Assembly: GCF_004000945.1 (NCBI RefSeq)
Contig: NZ_BIMF01000014.1
Span: 122,899-186,898 of the forward strand
DNA length: 64,000 nucleotides
Origin: Paenibacillus lautus NBRC 15380
GTDB taxonomy: Bacteria; Bacillota; Bacilli; Paenibacillales; Paenibacillaceae
Direction: 5' to 3'
The notes under the pieces were generated by a model. The model worked only from the letters and a program-made list of their open reading frames with translations. It was not told where the DNA came from and did no database searches. The translations under genes and the position numbers were made by a program. Positions 52,536 through 61,452 of the stretch are shown in pieces; the stretch's first letter is position 1; each line of letters starts with the position of its first letter.

Positions 52536-54030
52536 GGTCATACTCGCGGATGATAACCCCATTATCTGCAAAGCGCTGGAGAGCCGTATTCCGTGGGACG
52601 AGCTTGGCCTGGAGCTCTCCGGCGTTTGCCATGACGGCAGCGACGTTTTGGATCTGATCAAGAGCCATGCCCCGCATATTATGATCACGGATATCAAAAT
52701 GCCCATCCTGGACGGAATCGCGCTTATCGAGCAGCTGCGCTCCCATGGGCTTCCGCTTCAAATCATCATCATCTCCGGCTATAACGATTTTATATATCTT
52801 AAGAAAGCCATCGATTATGATGTGGCAGGTTATTTGTTGAAGCCGATTCAGGACGAGGAGCTGATGAACAGTCTGCGGAAAGCGATCGGTCATTTAAAAG
52901 AGCAGGAAATCGTCTCGCAGATCAGCCGATCAGCTCATATCCTGGAGCTGCGCGAATCCAAGCGGAACGCCAGCGGACTTTTGTCCGCTATCATTCGGGG
53001 TGCAGAGACCTGTGAACGGTCCGGAGGAGTTCTGGCGGAGCTTCCTTTTCCTTCGCCCTACCAATGGCTCTTGTTTCAGCTGCCTCTTCAAGAGGATGGA
53101 AGATTATCCGAAGTCACCATCGAAGATATTTGGGAGTATGAGGACGCCCTGCGTCATCGACATCGCCTACCATGCCATCTGCTGCTTCCATCCGACACCC
53201 TGCTGGCTGTCATCTCCCCATATGAACATTCCGCTTCGGTATCGGACTTGGTTTCGAAGCTGCTTGGAGAAGATGGCATCCAGACGGCGCATGCGGCCAG
53301 CAAGCCCTTTCGGTCGCTATCCGGCATGCAGCTGGAGCTAATGGAAACGATCAGCGTTTTATACGGGCAGCTATTTCAGAGCCGATTCACGACAGCCGCT
53401 GCGGGGCATGCCCCGTTCCTGACCCTCAAGGATCAGCAGATCATCGGCATGCATCTCTCTTTGCATGATTACAAGGGCTCCATCGCTTATATTTCCGAAC
53501 AGCTCGATCAATGCCTCGCCGCGGCTCCGACACCGGGTCAGCTCGATACCTTCATCAAGACCGTGTTCAAGTGGTATTCCGATTACGATCCAGCCTATTA
53601 CGGCATGCAGGAGCAGATGGATGCAGCGCTGCTGGCTTCGCTTGCCTTTTCCTCGCGGGCCGACATACTGAATGCGTTGGCCCCGGGGGCAGAACCGGCC
53701 TCCGATTCGGGAAGCAAAGCGATGAACGTCGTTCAGTATATCGAGAATCATCTGAATCAGCCCTTGACCTTGAACATGCTGGGCAAAATCTTTCATCACA
53801 ACAGCATCTACCTCGGACAGCTGATCAAAAAAGAAACGGGAATGCCGTTTAATCAACTGGTGAACAAGCTGCGCGTCGAGCGGGCCGAAGAGATGCTCCG
53901 CCGCAATCCCGATGTGAAGCTGGCGGATTTGGCCTATCAGCTGGGCTTCTCGGACAGCAAATACTTCTCCAAGGTATTCAAGAAAATTACGGGAAGGCCG
54001 CCAAGCCAAAGTGCGGAGTCCGAAATGTAG
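52528..54030 (+). CDS. YesN-type AraC-family response regulator
   Basis: About 500 residues. The receiver domain has the phospho-acceptor Asp in HIMITDIKMPILDG, and the C-terminal AraC domain has two helix-turn-helices (LTLNMLGKIFHHNSIYLGQL and KLADLAYQLGFSDSKYFSKVF). ATG 52528 lies behind AAAGGAAG; the ATG six bases earlier abuts that site. It overlaps the kinase gene and probably activates the divergent transporter operon. Confidence 0.93.
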   Translation: MYKVILADDNPIICKALESRIPWDELGLELSGVCHDGSDVLDLIKSHAPHIMITDIKMPILDGIALIEQLRSHGLPLQIIIISGYNDFIYLKKAIDYDVAGYLLKPIQDEELMNSLRKAIGHLKEQEIVSQISRSAHILELRESKRNASGLLSAIIRGAETCERSGGVLAELPFPSPYQWLLFQLPLQEDGRLSEVTIEDIWEYEDALRHRHRLPCHLLLPSDTLLAVISPYEHSASVSDLVSKLLGEDGIQTAHAASKPFRSLSGMQLELMETISVLYGQLFQSRFTTAAAGHAPFLTLKDQQIIGMHLSLHDYKGSIAYISEQLDQCLAAAPTPGQLDTFIKTVFKWYSDYDPAYYGMQEQMDAALLASLAFSSRADILNALAPGAEPASDSGSKAMNVVQYIENHLNQPLTLNMLGKIFHHNSIYLGQLIKKETGMPFNQLVNKLRVERAEEMLRRNPDVKLADLAYQLGFSDSKYFSKVFKKITGRPPSQSAESEM

Positions 54031-54066
54031 AAAGGGTGTCTCACAGATCTATGGAACACCCTTTTT
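54031..54066 (+). terminator. Terminator of the YesMN pair
   Basis: AAAGGGTGT pairs with ACACCCTTT around a 16-base loop, then TTTT. It starts at the first base after the stop codon. Confidence 0.85.
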
Positions 54067-54189
54067 GCTAAGACCGAAACCGTAACTCACTTGGTACAAA
54101 CGATGGGGGAAGAAATATTTATACCATTCAACATAAAAAGGCAAATGAACCTTCCAACGATTGATTCATTTGTCTTTTCAAAAATGAAG

Positions 54190-54214
54190 AAAACCCGCTC
54201 AATGAGCGGGTTTT
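54190..54214. terminator. Terminator-like hairpin (CCCGCT/AGCGGG)
   Basis: AAAACCCGCT / AGCGGGTTTT with a 5-base loop, the same core as the hairpin at 23505. Confidence 0.7.
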
Positions 54215-54343
54215 ATGGTCGCGAACCACGGCTGTGTAAAACCACAATACACCGCCGAGTATTCCATTCGTTACTTTTCCTACTCGTCTATCCAATTCGA
54301 TTTTTGAAGCAATGTAGACGATACTTACCAAGTAGTAGACTCT

Positions 54344-54369
54344 AAAAAAGAGAGCTTCTAAAGCTCTCT
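54344..54369 (-). terminator. Terminator overlapping the stop of the sensor-domain gene
   Basis: Perfect 9-bp stem AGAGAGCTT / AAGCTCTCT; the TAG stop codon (54358-54360) forms the 3-base loop. Six T residues follow on the minus strand. Confidence 0.85.
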
Positions 54370-55158
54370 ATGGGCTGGCTGCATCATCCCTTGATTGGGG
54401 TGATCCTCTGGGTACTCGTAATATTGCGACTGAACGGGCGCATGTATTTGTGCTTCCATTGGCGGCATTGATGGCTGCTGATATGGCTCATCCACATACA
54501 TGATTCTGCGCTGAATTTGCATGAGCCCATTCACGACGCGTAGCGCGACCCAGAACAGGATAAGACCAACGCCAACGTACAGCAGATATTGCTGATTATA
54601 AGTCCAATCTATGTGAAAATAACTGAACAAGCTATTCTCTAAAATATCAAGCTGCATTTCATTCATCAAAATGATATGGACGACGGGAAGAGCAATCAAT
54701 CCGAGTCCTAGTGAAATCGCCGTTACCATAATAACAAAGAATACAATACCTGTTACAAATCTTAGTAATACGAGCAGCAGATTTCGAATGAATAGCCCAC
54801 CGTCAAAGCCTCTCACCATTCGCTTCAACCAGTTCTGCCCAGCTTCAGACTGTTGATTGTAGGTATACGATACAGAAGGAGTAGGCAAACCTAAAATTTG
54901 TCTAATCATGCTTTGTTCAAAAATCACAATCCCATTCAACAGCTTGGCTACTCCAAAAAACAGCGGTATTCCGATAAATATGGGAGTCAAACCGATGGAT
55001 AGTGTAAGTCCCGTTATCGCTACTGTAAAATAAATAATCCCTAACGGGAGAGATAGCAATAAATAGAGAATCGTTGCATAGGTTTTTGGATTAAAAAGCA
55101 CCCAATTCACCTTGCCTGCCCGCGCCATTGCTGTCGCTTCTGTTGCCTTCATATTCAA
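54358..55158 (-). CDS. Membrane protein with PF13796-type sensor domain
   Basis: A 266-residue protein with four or five helices in paired hydrophobic blocks (residues 25-75, 120-165 and 190-212), as in the putative Sensor domain PF13796 found at the N-terminus of some histidine kinases. Here the domain stands alone with a cytosolic Pro/Gln-rich tail (QQPSMPPMEAQIHAPVQSQ). Function unknown. Confidence 0.7.
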   Translation of the reverse strand: MNMKATEATAMARAGKVNWVLFNPKTYATILYLLLSLPLGIIYFTVAITGLTLSIGLTPIFIGIPLFFGVAKLLNGIVIFEQSMIRQILGLPTPSVSYTYNQQSEAGQNWLKRMVRGFDGGLFIRNLLLVLLRFVTGIVFFVIMVTAISLGLGLIALPVVHIILMNEMQLDILENSLFSYFHIDWTYNQQYLLYVGVGLILFWVALRVVNGLMQIQRRIMYVDEPYQQPSMPPMEAQIHAPVQSQYYEYPEDHPNQGMMQPAHREL

Positions 55159-55420
55159 ACACCCCTTATGGCTTCATAAGTCACGCTCCGAGTTATAAAT
55201 CCATTATATCCGCCTTATTTGGCTGACATAACCGTCTTAGGGGGTATCTGAACCTAGACTTTAGACTAGGAACCGGCCTGGCTCTGATGAACTTATTGAA
55301 GCAAAGACCCTATTTTAAACCGCCGAACGGCATTTTTTTGTTTAGACATGCAGGTTCTCTACTGGTGTAGTTCCAATTCATCCAGCAGCATTTTGACTAC
55401 AATTTCATTATTATAAAGGC

Positions 55421-55447
55421 AAAAACCCGCTCCTGGAGCGGGTTTTT
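55421..55447 (-). terminator. Terminator beside ssrA remnant 1
   Basis: AAAAACCCGCTCC / GGAGCGGGTTTTT, nearly no loop spacing, with A/T runs at both ends. It stands to remnant 1 as the terminator at 62300 stands to the intact ssrA. Confidence 0.8.
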
Positions 55448-55458
55448 ATTATGTAGAC

Positions 55459-55512
55459 AAGGGGAGTCGAACCCCTGTCCGAAGATACCGACAACACAAG
55501 CTTCTATGGGTG
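55459..55512 (-). repeat. ssrA 3'-end remnant 1 (att-like)
   Basis: Fifty-four bases match the T-arm and neighbouring 3' part of the intact tmRNA gene (62338-62702) with about two substitutions, then identity stops. Such fragments are produced when elements integrate into the 3' end of ssrA. It marks the outer end of cargo block 1 (55.5-60.0 kb). Confidence 0.85.
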
Positions 55513-55616
55513 CACCCAATGGTGATATCCGAAGTAGGGGCTGATAGCAAATATTTTGCGTATTAAAAAAGACACGATTCGTGTCTTTACGGCAGTTTTA
55601 TAAGTGTTCTTACTGA

Positions 55617-55889
55617 TCACACGATCTCAGAGTACACCTCGATGATCATCATCGCTCCCAGCCTGAATCCATCAGTAAAAGAAGCCGCCATTTCCAGCCC
55701 TTGAACTTGTCGATATAAATCTAATAGGTCCTCGAGCTCTCGAAACTCATCTTCTGAAAGCCTCTTCTTCCAGGCATCCATGGACTCGGATATTTGCCGG
55801 CTCAATTGGCGATACTGAGGGTCGTTGGAAACAGCCTTCTCTACAGGATTTAACTGCCCGTAATATAGGGATTCCAGGAAGCTTGGCAT
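55617..55889 (-). CDS. DUF6809-like small protein (90 aa)
   Basis: Ninety residues: MPSFLESLYYGQLNPVEKAV, then a helical region ending MAASFTDGFRLGAMMIIEVY. This pattern fits the DUF6809 family common in Firmicute genomes and mobile elements; function unknown. ATG 55889 follows AAGGAGAA; the longer open frame (to 55976) would include the promoter. It is divergent from the XRE regulator gene and shares an operator with it. Confidence 0.75.
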   Translation of the reverse strand: MPSFLESLYYGQLNPVEKAVSNDPQYRQLSRQISESMDAWKKRLSEDEFRELEDLLDLYRQVQGLEMAASFTDGFRLGAMMIIEVYSEIV

Positions 55890-55956
55890 GGGATTCTCCT
55901 TTTTTATCAAATGATTCGCGGGTCGATAATACTTGTCTGACAAATTCATCATTGTT

Positions 55957-56013
55957 ACGCATATGAGTACCATCATTGAGAATATTATACGGTACGCTTA
56001 TGCGTATAGTCAA
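55957..56013 (-). promoter_or_regulatory. Promoter and dyad operator between DUF6809 and XRE genes
   Basis: On the minus strand TTGACT (56008-56013), 18 bp, and TATAAT (55984-55989) form a strong promoter for the DUF6809 gene. A 15-bp inverted repeat (55957-55971 and 55991-56005, 13 of 15 paired, ACGCATA... and ...TATGCGT) flanks the -10. It is the natural target of the adjacent XRE protein. Confidence 0.65.
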
Positions 56014-56043
56014 GTTGAAATCGATCTTTGAGAGGTGATTATA

Positions 56044-56286
56044 ATGAGGAAAAAAGTTGTCGTTAAAATCTCGGAATTGACCAAGGCACATAATATTTCT
56101 TTGCGGGAATTATCCCGAATATCCGATGTACGGCACGCTGCATTAAGTGAACTTGCCAATGGAAAGCGGGAAAGTATCAGCTTTAGTCATATTGAAAGAA
56201 TCGCTGAGGCTTTGAATATAACTGATATTCGGGAGATTATTGAGTTAGTGGATGAGAGGGAAGGTATTCACATCTATAATGAGTAG
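56044..56286 (+). CDS. XRE-family regulator (80 aa)
   Basis: A compact Cro/C1-type helix-turn-helix protein: LTKAHNISLRELSRISDVRHAALSELANGKRESISFSHIERIAEALNI. Eighty residues, no other domain. ATG 56044 with GAGAGG eight bases upstream. It probably controls the divergent DUF6809 gene through the dyad upstream, and may regulate the large STAND gene 104 bp downstream. Confidence 0.85.
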   Translation: MRKKVVVKISELTKAHNISLRELSRISDVRHAALSELANGKRESISFSHIERIAEALNITDIREIIELVDEREGIHIYNE

Positions 56287-56390
56287 CTATAACGACAAGT
56301 ATTTAAAATATTTAGCCCGTAATATCGCTGACCTATGTCAAATGTAGAATTAGACTATAGCTATTTCCTCAAAAGAATGGAGGTTTATAT

Positions 56391-59300
56391 ATGCCTAACT
56401 ATAACTTTCATGATTTACTAGAGCCCCTCGAATTTGAAAAACTAATTTGTGATATTGTTCAAGTAAGGGAAGGTTTTTTTGTAGACATGTATAAAGAAGG
56501 TCGTGATTCAGGTATTGACGGTTCTTATATATTCCACGGCAAAAAAACCGTTATTCAAGCAAAACGCTATAAACAAAATTTCAAACAACTTTACAATAGC
56601 TTGAAAGACATTGAACTGCCTAAAGTGCGCAAGTTAAAACCTGACAGATATATCTTGGGTGTTTCAATTACTTTTCAACCAGGTGAAAAAGAACAAATTC
56701 AAGAATTATTTGAGGGGTTTATAACTAGTACAAATGATATCTTAAGCAAAATAGATATTAATAGGCTATTGGAAGAACCAAACTACAAATGGGTAGAGTT
56801 AGCTCATCCTAAACTTTGGTTACCAAGCATTAATGTGTTTCAAAAATTCCTTAATGAGTACACACACCGCTCACTGTATAAAGAATCAGCTGAAGAACTT
56901 AAAGAGGCATTGAAAGCATCTAACACGTTCGCCCCCACTCGAATCTATCGTGAAGCGTTACAAAAATGGTCTCATAATCATGTAATTGTTATTTCAGGAG
57001 AACCTGGTGTTGGAAAAACAACGATAGCGTATCTTTTAGCATTGGCATACCTGCAGCCAGACGACCTAGATGGGTTTATATGGGCGTACTCTATTAAAGA
57101 TGTCTATAATATGCTTGAAGATGATAAAAAACAAGTCATTATACTAGATGATTTCTGGGGGAGTATTTTTCACAATGAAAGCACTCGTAGAAATGATGAA
57201 AATCAGCTTAATAAACTCATACAACGTATAATAGACTTTGGTGGAAATAAACGCCTTATCTTAACAACAAGGGAATATGTTCTTCGTCAAGGTCTACAAA
57301 AACAACCTATGTTAAAGGAAAAATTAGAGCAGTATGCTCTAATTTGTACGGTGGAGCAATATAGCAATATTGAAAAGGCCAGTATTTTGTTTCAACACCT
57401 ATACTCATCAAATTTACAATACGAATACGTTTCCTATTTATTCCAAAACTGCAGTCGAATAATAAATCATGAGAATTATAATCCCCGTGTACTTGCCCTC
57501 TACCTAAACAAGGTACCAGATAAAGAATCTGCCCCAGAAGACTATTTTATTGATCTTTGTGATTATTTCGATGATCCTAGTGCATTCTGGGAGGATATTT
57601 TTTTGGAGCTTTCTCAAGAGGCACAGATTGTAGCCATGCTATTGCTAATCTCTTCAACTCCCATGTACCTCGAAGATATGAAATGCTGCTATGCAAAGTT
57701 TATAGATACTCGTACAAACAGAATGGAGATAAAAAAGCTAAGTGACAGTATCTCTGAACTTGAAAGAACTATGATTAAGTCTTTTTATAGTGATGAAGAA
57801 GACGAAGTTTTATTAAAATTCAGCATGCCTTCTGTGCAGGATTTTTTGTATTCATATATCAAAGAACATACTGAACAATTTATTCCTGAACTTTTACAAT
57901 GCTGTACTTACTACAATCAACTTCAGTTTATGTTGGAATATTTTTCTAAGGATTCCAGTAAACAAGTCATGGAAATGATAGAGCAGCAATGTATATTACA
58001 TTACGAAGATTATCCTTATAGCTATCATAACGAACCCGATAGCAGTTGGAATTGGGGGCCTGACTTGGTAGATGATTTACCTAGTGGGAAAGAGGAGCTT
58101 AATAGGTTCTTTCATTTGCTCCGTTGTTGTGATCCGCATCTACATTCCTTACTTTTTAACTTTTTAGAAAGAGAAATTAAGAATTACTGTTCAACTATGG
58201 GGCATGGAAATATAGAAGCACAGTATGTAGATCTTCATAACTTACCTGATATTATAGTTAGGTGTACTAATAAAGGTATGTCGTTTATAGGAAAAGATAT
58301 TCTAAATCAATTTTATAAGGAAGCATTTAGTGTATATCATTATATGGCTATGGAAAAGTTTCAAATAGTGTTTCCAGAAGATTATAGTACTTACCACGAC
58401 ACTTATTATGAAAAGATAAAAAAAGAACTAAAAACGACACTATTGGCCGAAATAGAATTACTTGACTATTTAAATATGGATATGGAGCTTGATCTTCTTG
58501 TCGATAACATTCCAGAAATACTCCACCATTTCGGCCTTCGATACACTAACCAATTCGGAGAAAAAATAGCCTCTTTGTGTGGCCGAAAGCCGTTATTAGC
58601 AGAAAAAAAGAATGCCGTTAAGAAAGACTACAGTATTTATAAAGATGAAAAAGAACAATCACTAGAAGTGGTTAAACAGGATGCTGAAAATTGGCTTTTC
58701 GGTCCTAATGAGATCGAACTCGATGATGAGAAAATCTCAGAATTCATTACTTGGTCAGATCTTCGACCCTCTCTAAAAAAACAGTTAAAGGAGATATTAA
58801 CAAATAATCATTCCCATTATATTCATGACTATTTACAAACTAGGGAATCAATACAACTACTCTTCGCATCAATGGGCGATCTTGAATGTCTGCCCGAAAA
58901 AGAAAGTAGCTTATGCATAATCCTGATCCAACATATACACCTACAAAATACAGATTTACAGCATATTAATCTAGTCGATTTCTGTGCTGAAGCTTTTTTA
59001 TTATTTATGTATCGAGATGAACCTGTGATCCGTGTATCGGAATTTTTGTCAAGCGACATATATAATCACTATTTAAAAAACGATCCTGCTCTTTATAAAA
59101 TTGTCTTTGATAATCTGATCCTTCAAGATTCACAATGGGTCCGTTTCCTTCACATCCCTATCTATACTTTCTGTTATGCTTTTATAACATGTATGGAGTT
59201 TAGGAATGGTAGGGATTCCGAGGAATTCCATCAAGAATATTTGGAAGAACTATTAGGAAGTAATTCTGACAAATTAAAACTTACTATTAATCATGATAAA

Positions 59301-59837
59301 GGAACAGAAAAAAGAATTTATTATACTGACTTCGGAACCTACTATTTTAGAAATTATGGTTGGGAAGGAAAATTGTATAGAATGTACGAACAACTAGATC
59401 CTCTTCAATTTAATCGTCTATACGTTGGTCCTAAAATTGAAGAATTTCTAAATCAACTTGGATATGAAAACGAAGAAAACAAAGTAATAAATTATCTTTC
59501 CCTCTGTGAATATAAATTTATTTACGAAGACTCTGGAGACCCTCATTATTCAATCGCTTCTATTTCTGACGATCTCTCGATGTTTGAGCATTTAAATATC
59601 ACTAAAGATTGGGCTCCATATCCTAAAAAACTAAGTAAAAAAAGATTTAATGAATTCAAGAAAAACAAAGATATATGCGCTGAACATAATGAGAATTGGT
59701 CAATTCTAGTATATAAAATTAAGGAAGTTGAATTACTAAGAGAACTTGGGGCCTATGAAGAAGCGCTAGAGTTAATACAAGAAGTAGAGAAAATCCATTC
59801 AAGATTTTCTTCTGGGGATTATTCATCGATTCTATGA
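56391..59837 (+). CDS. Restriction-endonuclease-like / STAND NTPase defence protein
   Basis: A 1148-residue protein. Residues about 1-110 form an Mrr/PD-(D/E)XK-type nuclease: FEKLICDIV, then RDSGIDGSYIFHGKKTVIQAKRYK with catalytic Asp and Q-x-K. Residues about 195-480 form a STAND P-loop ATPase with Walker A ISGEPGVGKTT and Walker B QVIILDDFWGS, like nSTAND3. The remaining about 650 residues are helical and probably the sensor. This effector-ATPase-sensor order is that of Avs-like antiphage proteins. The gene is AT-rich compared with its surroundings and lies between two ssrA remnants, which indicates horizontal transfer. The ATG follows GGAGGTTTATAT. Confidence 0.85.
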   Translation: MPNYNFHDLLEPLEFEKLICDIVQVREGFFVDMYKEGRDSGIDGSYIFHGKKTVIQAKRYKQNFKQLYNSLKDIELPKVRKLKPDRYILGVSITFQPGEKEQIQELFEGFITSTNDILSKIDINRLLEEPNYKWVELAHPKLWLPSINVFQKFLNEYTHRSLYKESAEELKEALKASNTFAPTRIYREALQKWSHNHVIVISGEPGVGKTTIAYLLALAYLQPDDLDGFIWAYSIKDVYNMLEDDKKQVIILDDFWGSIFHNESTRRNDENQLNKLIQRIIDFGGNKRLILTTREYVLRQGLQKQPMLKEKLEQYALICTVEQYSNIEKASILFQHLYSSNLQYEYVSYLFQNCSRIINHENYNPRVLALYLNKVPDKESAPEDYFIDLCDYFDDPSAFWEDIFLELSQEAQIVAMLLLISSTPMYLEDMKCCYAKFIDTRTNRMEIKKLSDSISELERTMIKSFYSDEEDEVLLKFSMPSVQDFLYSYIKEHTEQFIPELLQCCTYYNQLQFMLEYFSKDSSKQVMEMIEQQCILHYEDYPYSYHNEPDSSWNWGPDLVDDLPSGKEELNRFFHLLRCCDPHLHSLLFNFLEREIKNYCSTMGHGNIEAQYVDLHNLPDIIVRCTNKGMSFIGKDILNQFYKEAFSVYHYMAMEKFQIVFPEDYSTYHDTYYEKIKKELKTTLLAEIELLDYLNMDMELDLLVDNIPEILHHFGLRYTNQFGEKIASLCGRKPLLAEKKNAVKKDYSIYKDEKEQSLEVVKQDAENWLFGPNEIELDDEKISEFITWSDLRPSLKKQLKEILTNNHSHYIHDYLQTRESIQLLFASMGDLECLPEKESSLCIILIQHIHLQNTDLQHINLVDFCAEAFLLFMYRDEPVIRVSEFLSSDIYNHYLKNDPALYKIVFDNLILQDSQWVRFLHIPIYTFCYAFITCMEFRNGRDSEEFHQEYLEELLGSNSDKLKLTINHDKGTEKRIYYTDFGTYYFRNYGWEGKLYRMYEQLDPLQFNRLYVGPKIEEFLNQLGYENEENKVINYLSLCEYKFIYEDSGDPHYSIASISDDLSMFEHLNITKDWAPYPKKLSKKRFNEFKKNKDICAEHNENWSILVYKIKEVELLRELGAYEEALELIQEVEKIHSRFSSGDYSSIL

Positions 59838-60001
59838 TATCGATATTGATGAATTATTCTTAAGGAGAAACTAAACAGTTCAGAGAGAGGATTATCGTAA
59901 GACTTATCCTTAGAGTGGAAAATATTCATTTTTTTATAGGAGTGTTAACCGAATACGTAGGATCGAAGAAACTATGCATAGTTTCAACATTAGCTGAAAA
60001 A

Positions 60002-60031
60002 CAAAAAGCGACCTCATCGGGTCGCTTTTCT
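60002..60031 (-). terminator. Terminator beside ssrA remnant 2
   Basis: AAAAAGCGACC / GGTCGCTTTT with a small CTCATC-type loop; same stem as at 37494 and 44717. It occupies the position of the tmRNA terminator relative to remnant 2. Confidence 0.8.
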
Positions 60032-60043
60032 AATGGTATGTAC

Positions 60044-60246
60044 GGAGGCGAGGGGAGTCGAACCCCTGTCCGAAGATAACGACAACACAAGCTTCTACGG
60101 GTGTAGTGACAGATTTGATGTCACCCTAGAGACTCCCTGTCACCGGATTCCCTTCAAGTCAGCCTGATTGTCTTCTTCAGCACACCCCAGGCGGAGATGT
60201 GACAGCGTATCCCACTAAAGTTGAGCCCTCATCCCGGTACATGGGC
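60044..60246 (-). repeat. ssrA 3'-end remnant 2 (long, foreign allele)
   Basis: About 203 bp correspond to the 3' part of the tmRNA gene, from the acceptor strand GGAGGCG to just after the tag reading frame, almost identical to 62342-62544. Differences include two four-base blocks that pair with each other in the RNA (CACA at 60181-60184 and TGTG at 60198-60201 versus CTAG and CTAG in the intact gene). The tag-coding and 5' parts are missing, so it is not functional. It separates cargo blocks 1 and 2. Confidence 0.92.
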
Positions 60247-60378
60247 TATTGATGACCCTACGCTACCCGCTGGCATAAAGGTAATATCTCCGCTTTCATA
60301 TCTACCTACATTAGAAAGTTTATATCCTATAGTTTTCCAATTTATAACAATTGAATATGATGATAAGAAGGAAATCTA

Positions 60379-60732
60379 ATGAACAGGATGATTGAGATGG
60401 AACGGAAAGTGACCAAATTCGGCAACAGCCTCGGTATAACCATGACTGATGCTTTGAAGCAAATTGGACTGGATCAAGGCGACACAGTCAGTATTGAGGT
60501 TAGTCCAGCCACAGGAGAAATCATTCCCTGGTCAAAACCATCCTTTCCATAACGCAAATAAATGGACTGCTTTTACAGCACTGGTTGTACTCCTACGCTT
60601 TAATGGCCTGCACTTCAAGATGGATGCAAGAAAGCCGAAAATTTTACAGTGGATATGGTTAACCATCAATTCGATCGTCAACAAACGGCTGCGATCATTG
60701 AAGCTCACTGCACCACGATTCCCAAATCATAA
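60379..60732 (+). pseudogene. Decayed AbrB-type antitoxin / Doc toxin pair
   Basis: The first frame (ATG 60379, stop 60552) is a MazE/AbrB-like antitoxin, VTKFGNSLGITMTDALKQIG, that loses its C-terminus after GEII. The DNA then reads, in another frame, GQNHPFHNANKWTAFTALVVLLRFNG, the Fic/Doc active-site segment (HPFxxANKRT) with Arg changed to Trp. After one more frame change comes AENFTVDMVNHQFDRQ to the stop at 60732. A deletion has thus joined the antitoxin to the second half of the toxin and the remains are frameshifted. Confidence 0.75.
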
Positions 60733-60742
60733 ATCTAAGCCT

Positions 60743-61198
60743 TTACTCAAGTGTCCCTTTTTTCATTTGACGATGTCTGTATTTAGCTATAAAGATTCGC
60801 CAGCAAAGTTTCATAAGATTTGGAACAGAGTGTGCGTTTTCTTTGAGATAGGACAATGCAGAACGGTTGCCTCGTTTCGTATTGCATTCGCTGCATGAAG
60901 CGATCAGGTTTTGCGGAAGATCCGAGCCGCCTTTGCTTGAGGGGATAATATGGTCCACTGTCGTGGCGTGTCGTCCGCACCACAAACAAGTGTGATGATC
61001 TCGTTTCAGTGCAGCTTTTCGATAGTCCCGAAATAAGAACGGATTATAAAGCAATTGGATCGTCTGCTCATCAATCCAGACAGCTCGCGATCGCTCAACT
61101 TCCCGCCAAGCCCGATGGGGTAAACATGGTGTTAGTTGTTGACCATCCATATTGAGTACCGTTACCAATGGTTCCTCTCCATCATGACTATGATTCAT
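60743..61198 (-). CDS. HNH endonuclease
   Basis: About 151 residues. The C-terminal half is a zinc-containing HNH domain: CLWCGRHATTVDHIIPSSKGG then SCSECNTKRGNR (two CxxC pairs, catalytic DH and the final N). This is the standalone type often found next to mobile elements and defence genes; it is also common as a chromosomal gene. ATG 61198 after GGAGTG. Lies in cargo block 2 between ssrA remnants 2 and 3. Confidence 0.88.
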   Translation of the reverse strand: MNHSHDGEEPLVTVLNMDGQQLTPCLPHRAWREVERSRAVWIDEQTIQLLYNPFLFRDYRKAALKRDHHTCLWCGRHATTVDHIIPSSKGGSDLPQNLIASCSECNTKRGNRSALSYLKENAHSVPNLMKLCWRIFIAKYRHRQMKKGTLE

Positions 61199-61254
61199 CG
61201 ATTTCACTCCATCTGTACGACATGTTCTAACCTATAGTATTAATATAAAACAAA

Positions 61255-61280
61255 AACACCATCCTCATGCGGATGGTGTT
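61255..61280 (-). terminator. Terminator beside ssrA remnant 3
   Basis: Perfect 10-bp stem AACACCATCC / GGATGGTGTT with a 6-base loop; T-rich on the minus strand. Confidence 0.8.
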
Positions 61281-61292
61281 ATTATGGTGGAA

Positions 61293-61372
61293 CCGAGGGG
61301 AGTCGAACCCCTGTCCGAAGATAAGCTTCTACGGGTGTAGTCAGGGTTTTGGTGTCACCTGAGTATCACCCG
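61293..61372 (-). repeat. ssrA 3'-end remnant 3 (att-like, internally deleted)
   Basis: The T-arm region matches the intact ssrA exactly for about 30 bases, an 11-12-base segment present in the gene is missing, and similarity then continues through AGCTTCTACGGGTGTAGT and more weakly to about 61372. It separates cargo block 2 from block 3. Confidence 0.85.
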
Positions 61373-61452
61373 TTTGACAACGAATTAACCACAATGATAT
61401 ATTGGCGTAATACCCATTTATATATGGGTCCTATCTTTAAGGAGTGCATAGC

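Noticed and set aside
60044..60246. A second functional tmRNA gene
   Set aside because: The tag frame and the 5' acceptor half are absent, so it cannot be functional.
60464..60898. 144-codon plus-strand frame
   Set aside because: It is an artefact of the antitoxin-toxin deletion: it crosses from the antitoxin in a wrong frame into part of the Doc motif and then runs antisense to the HNH gene.
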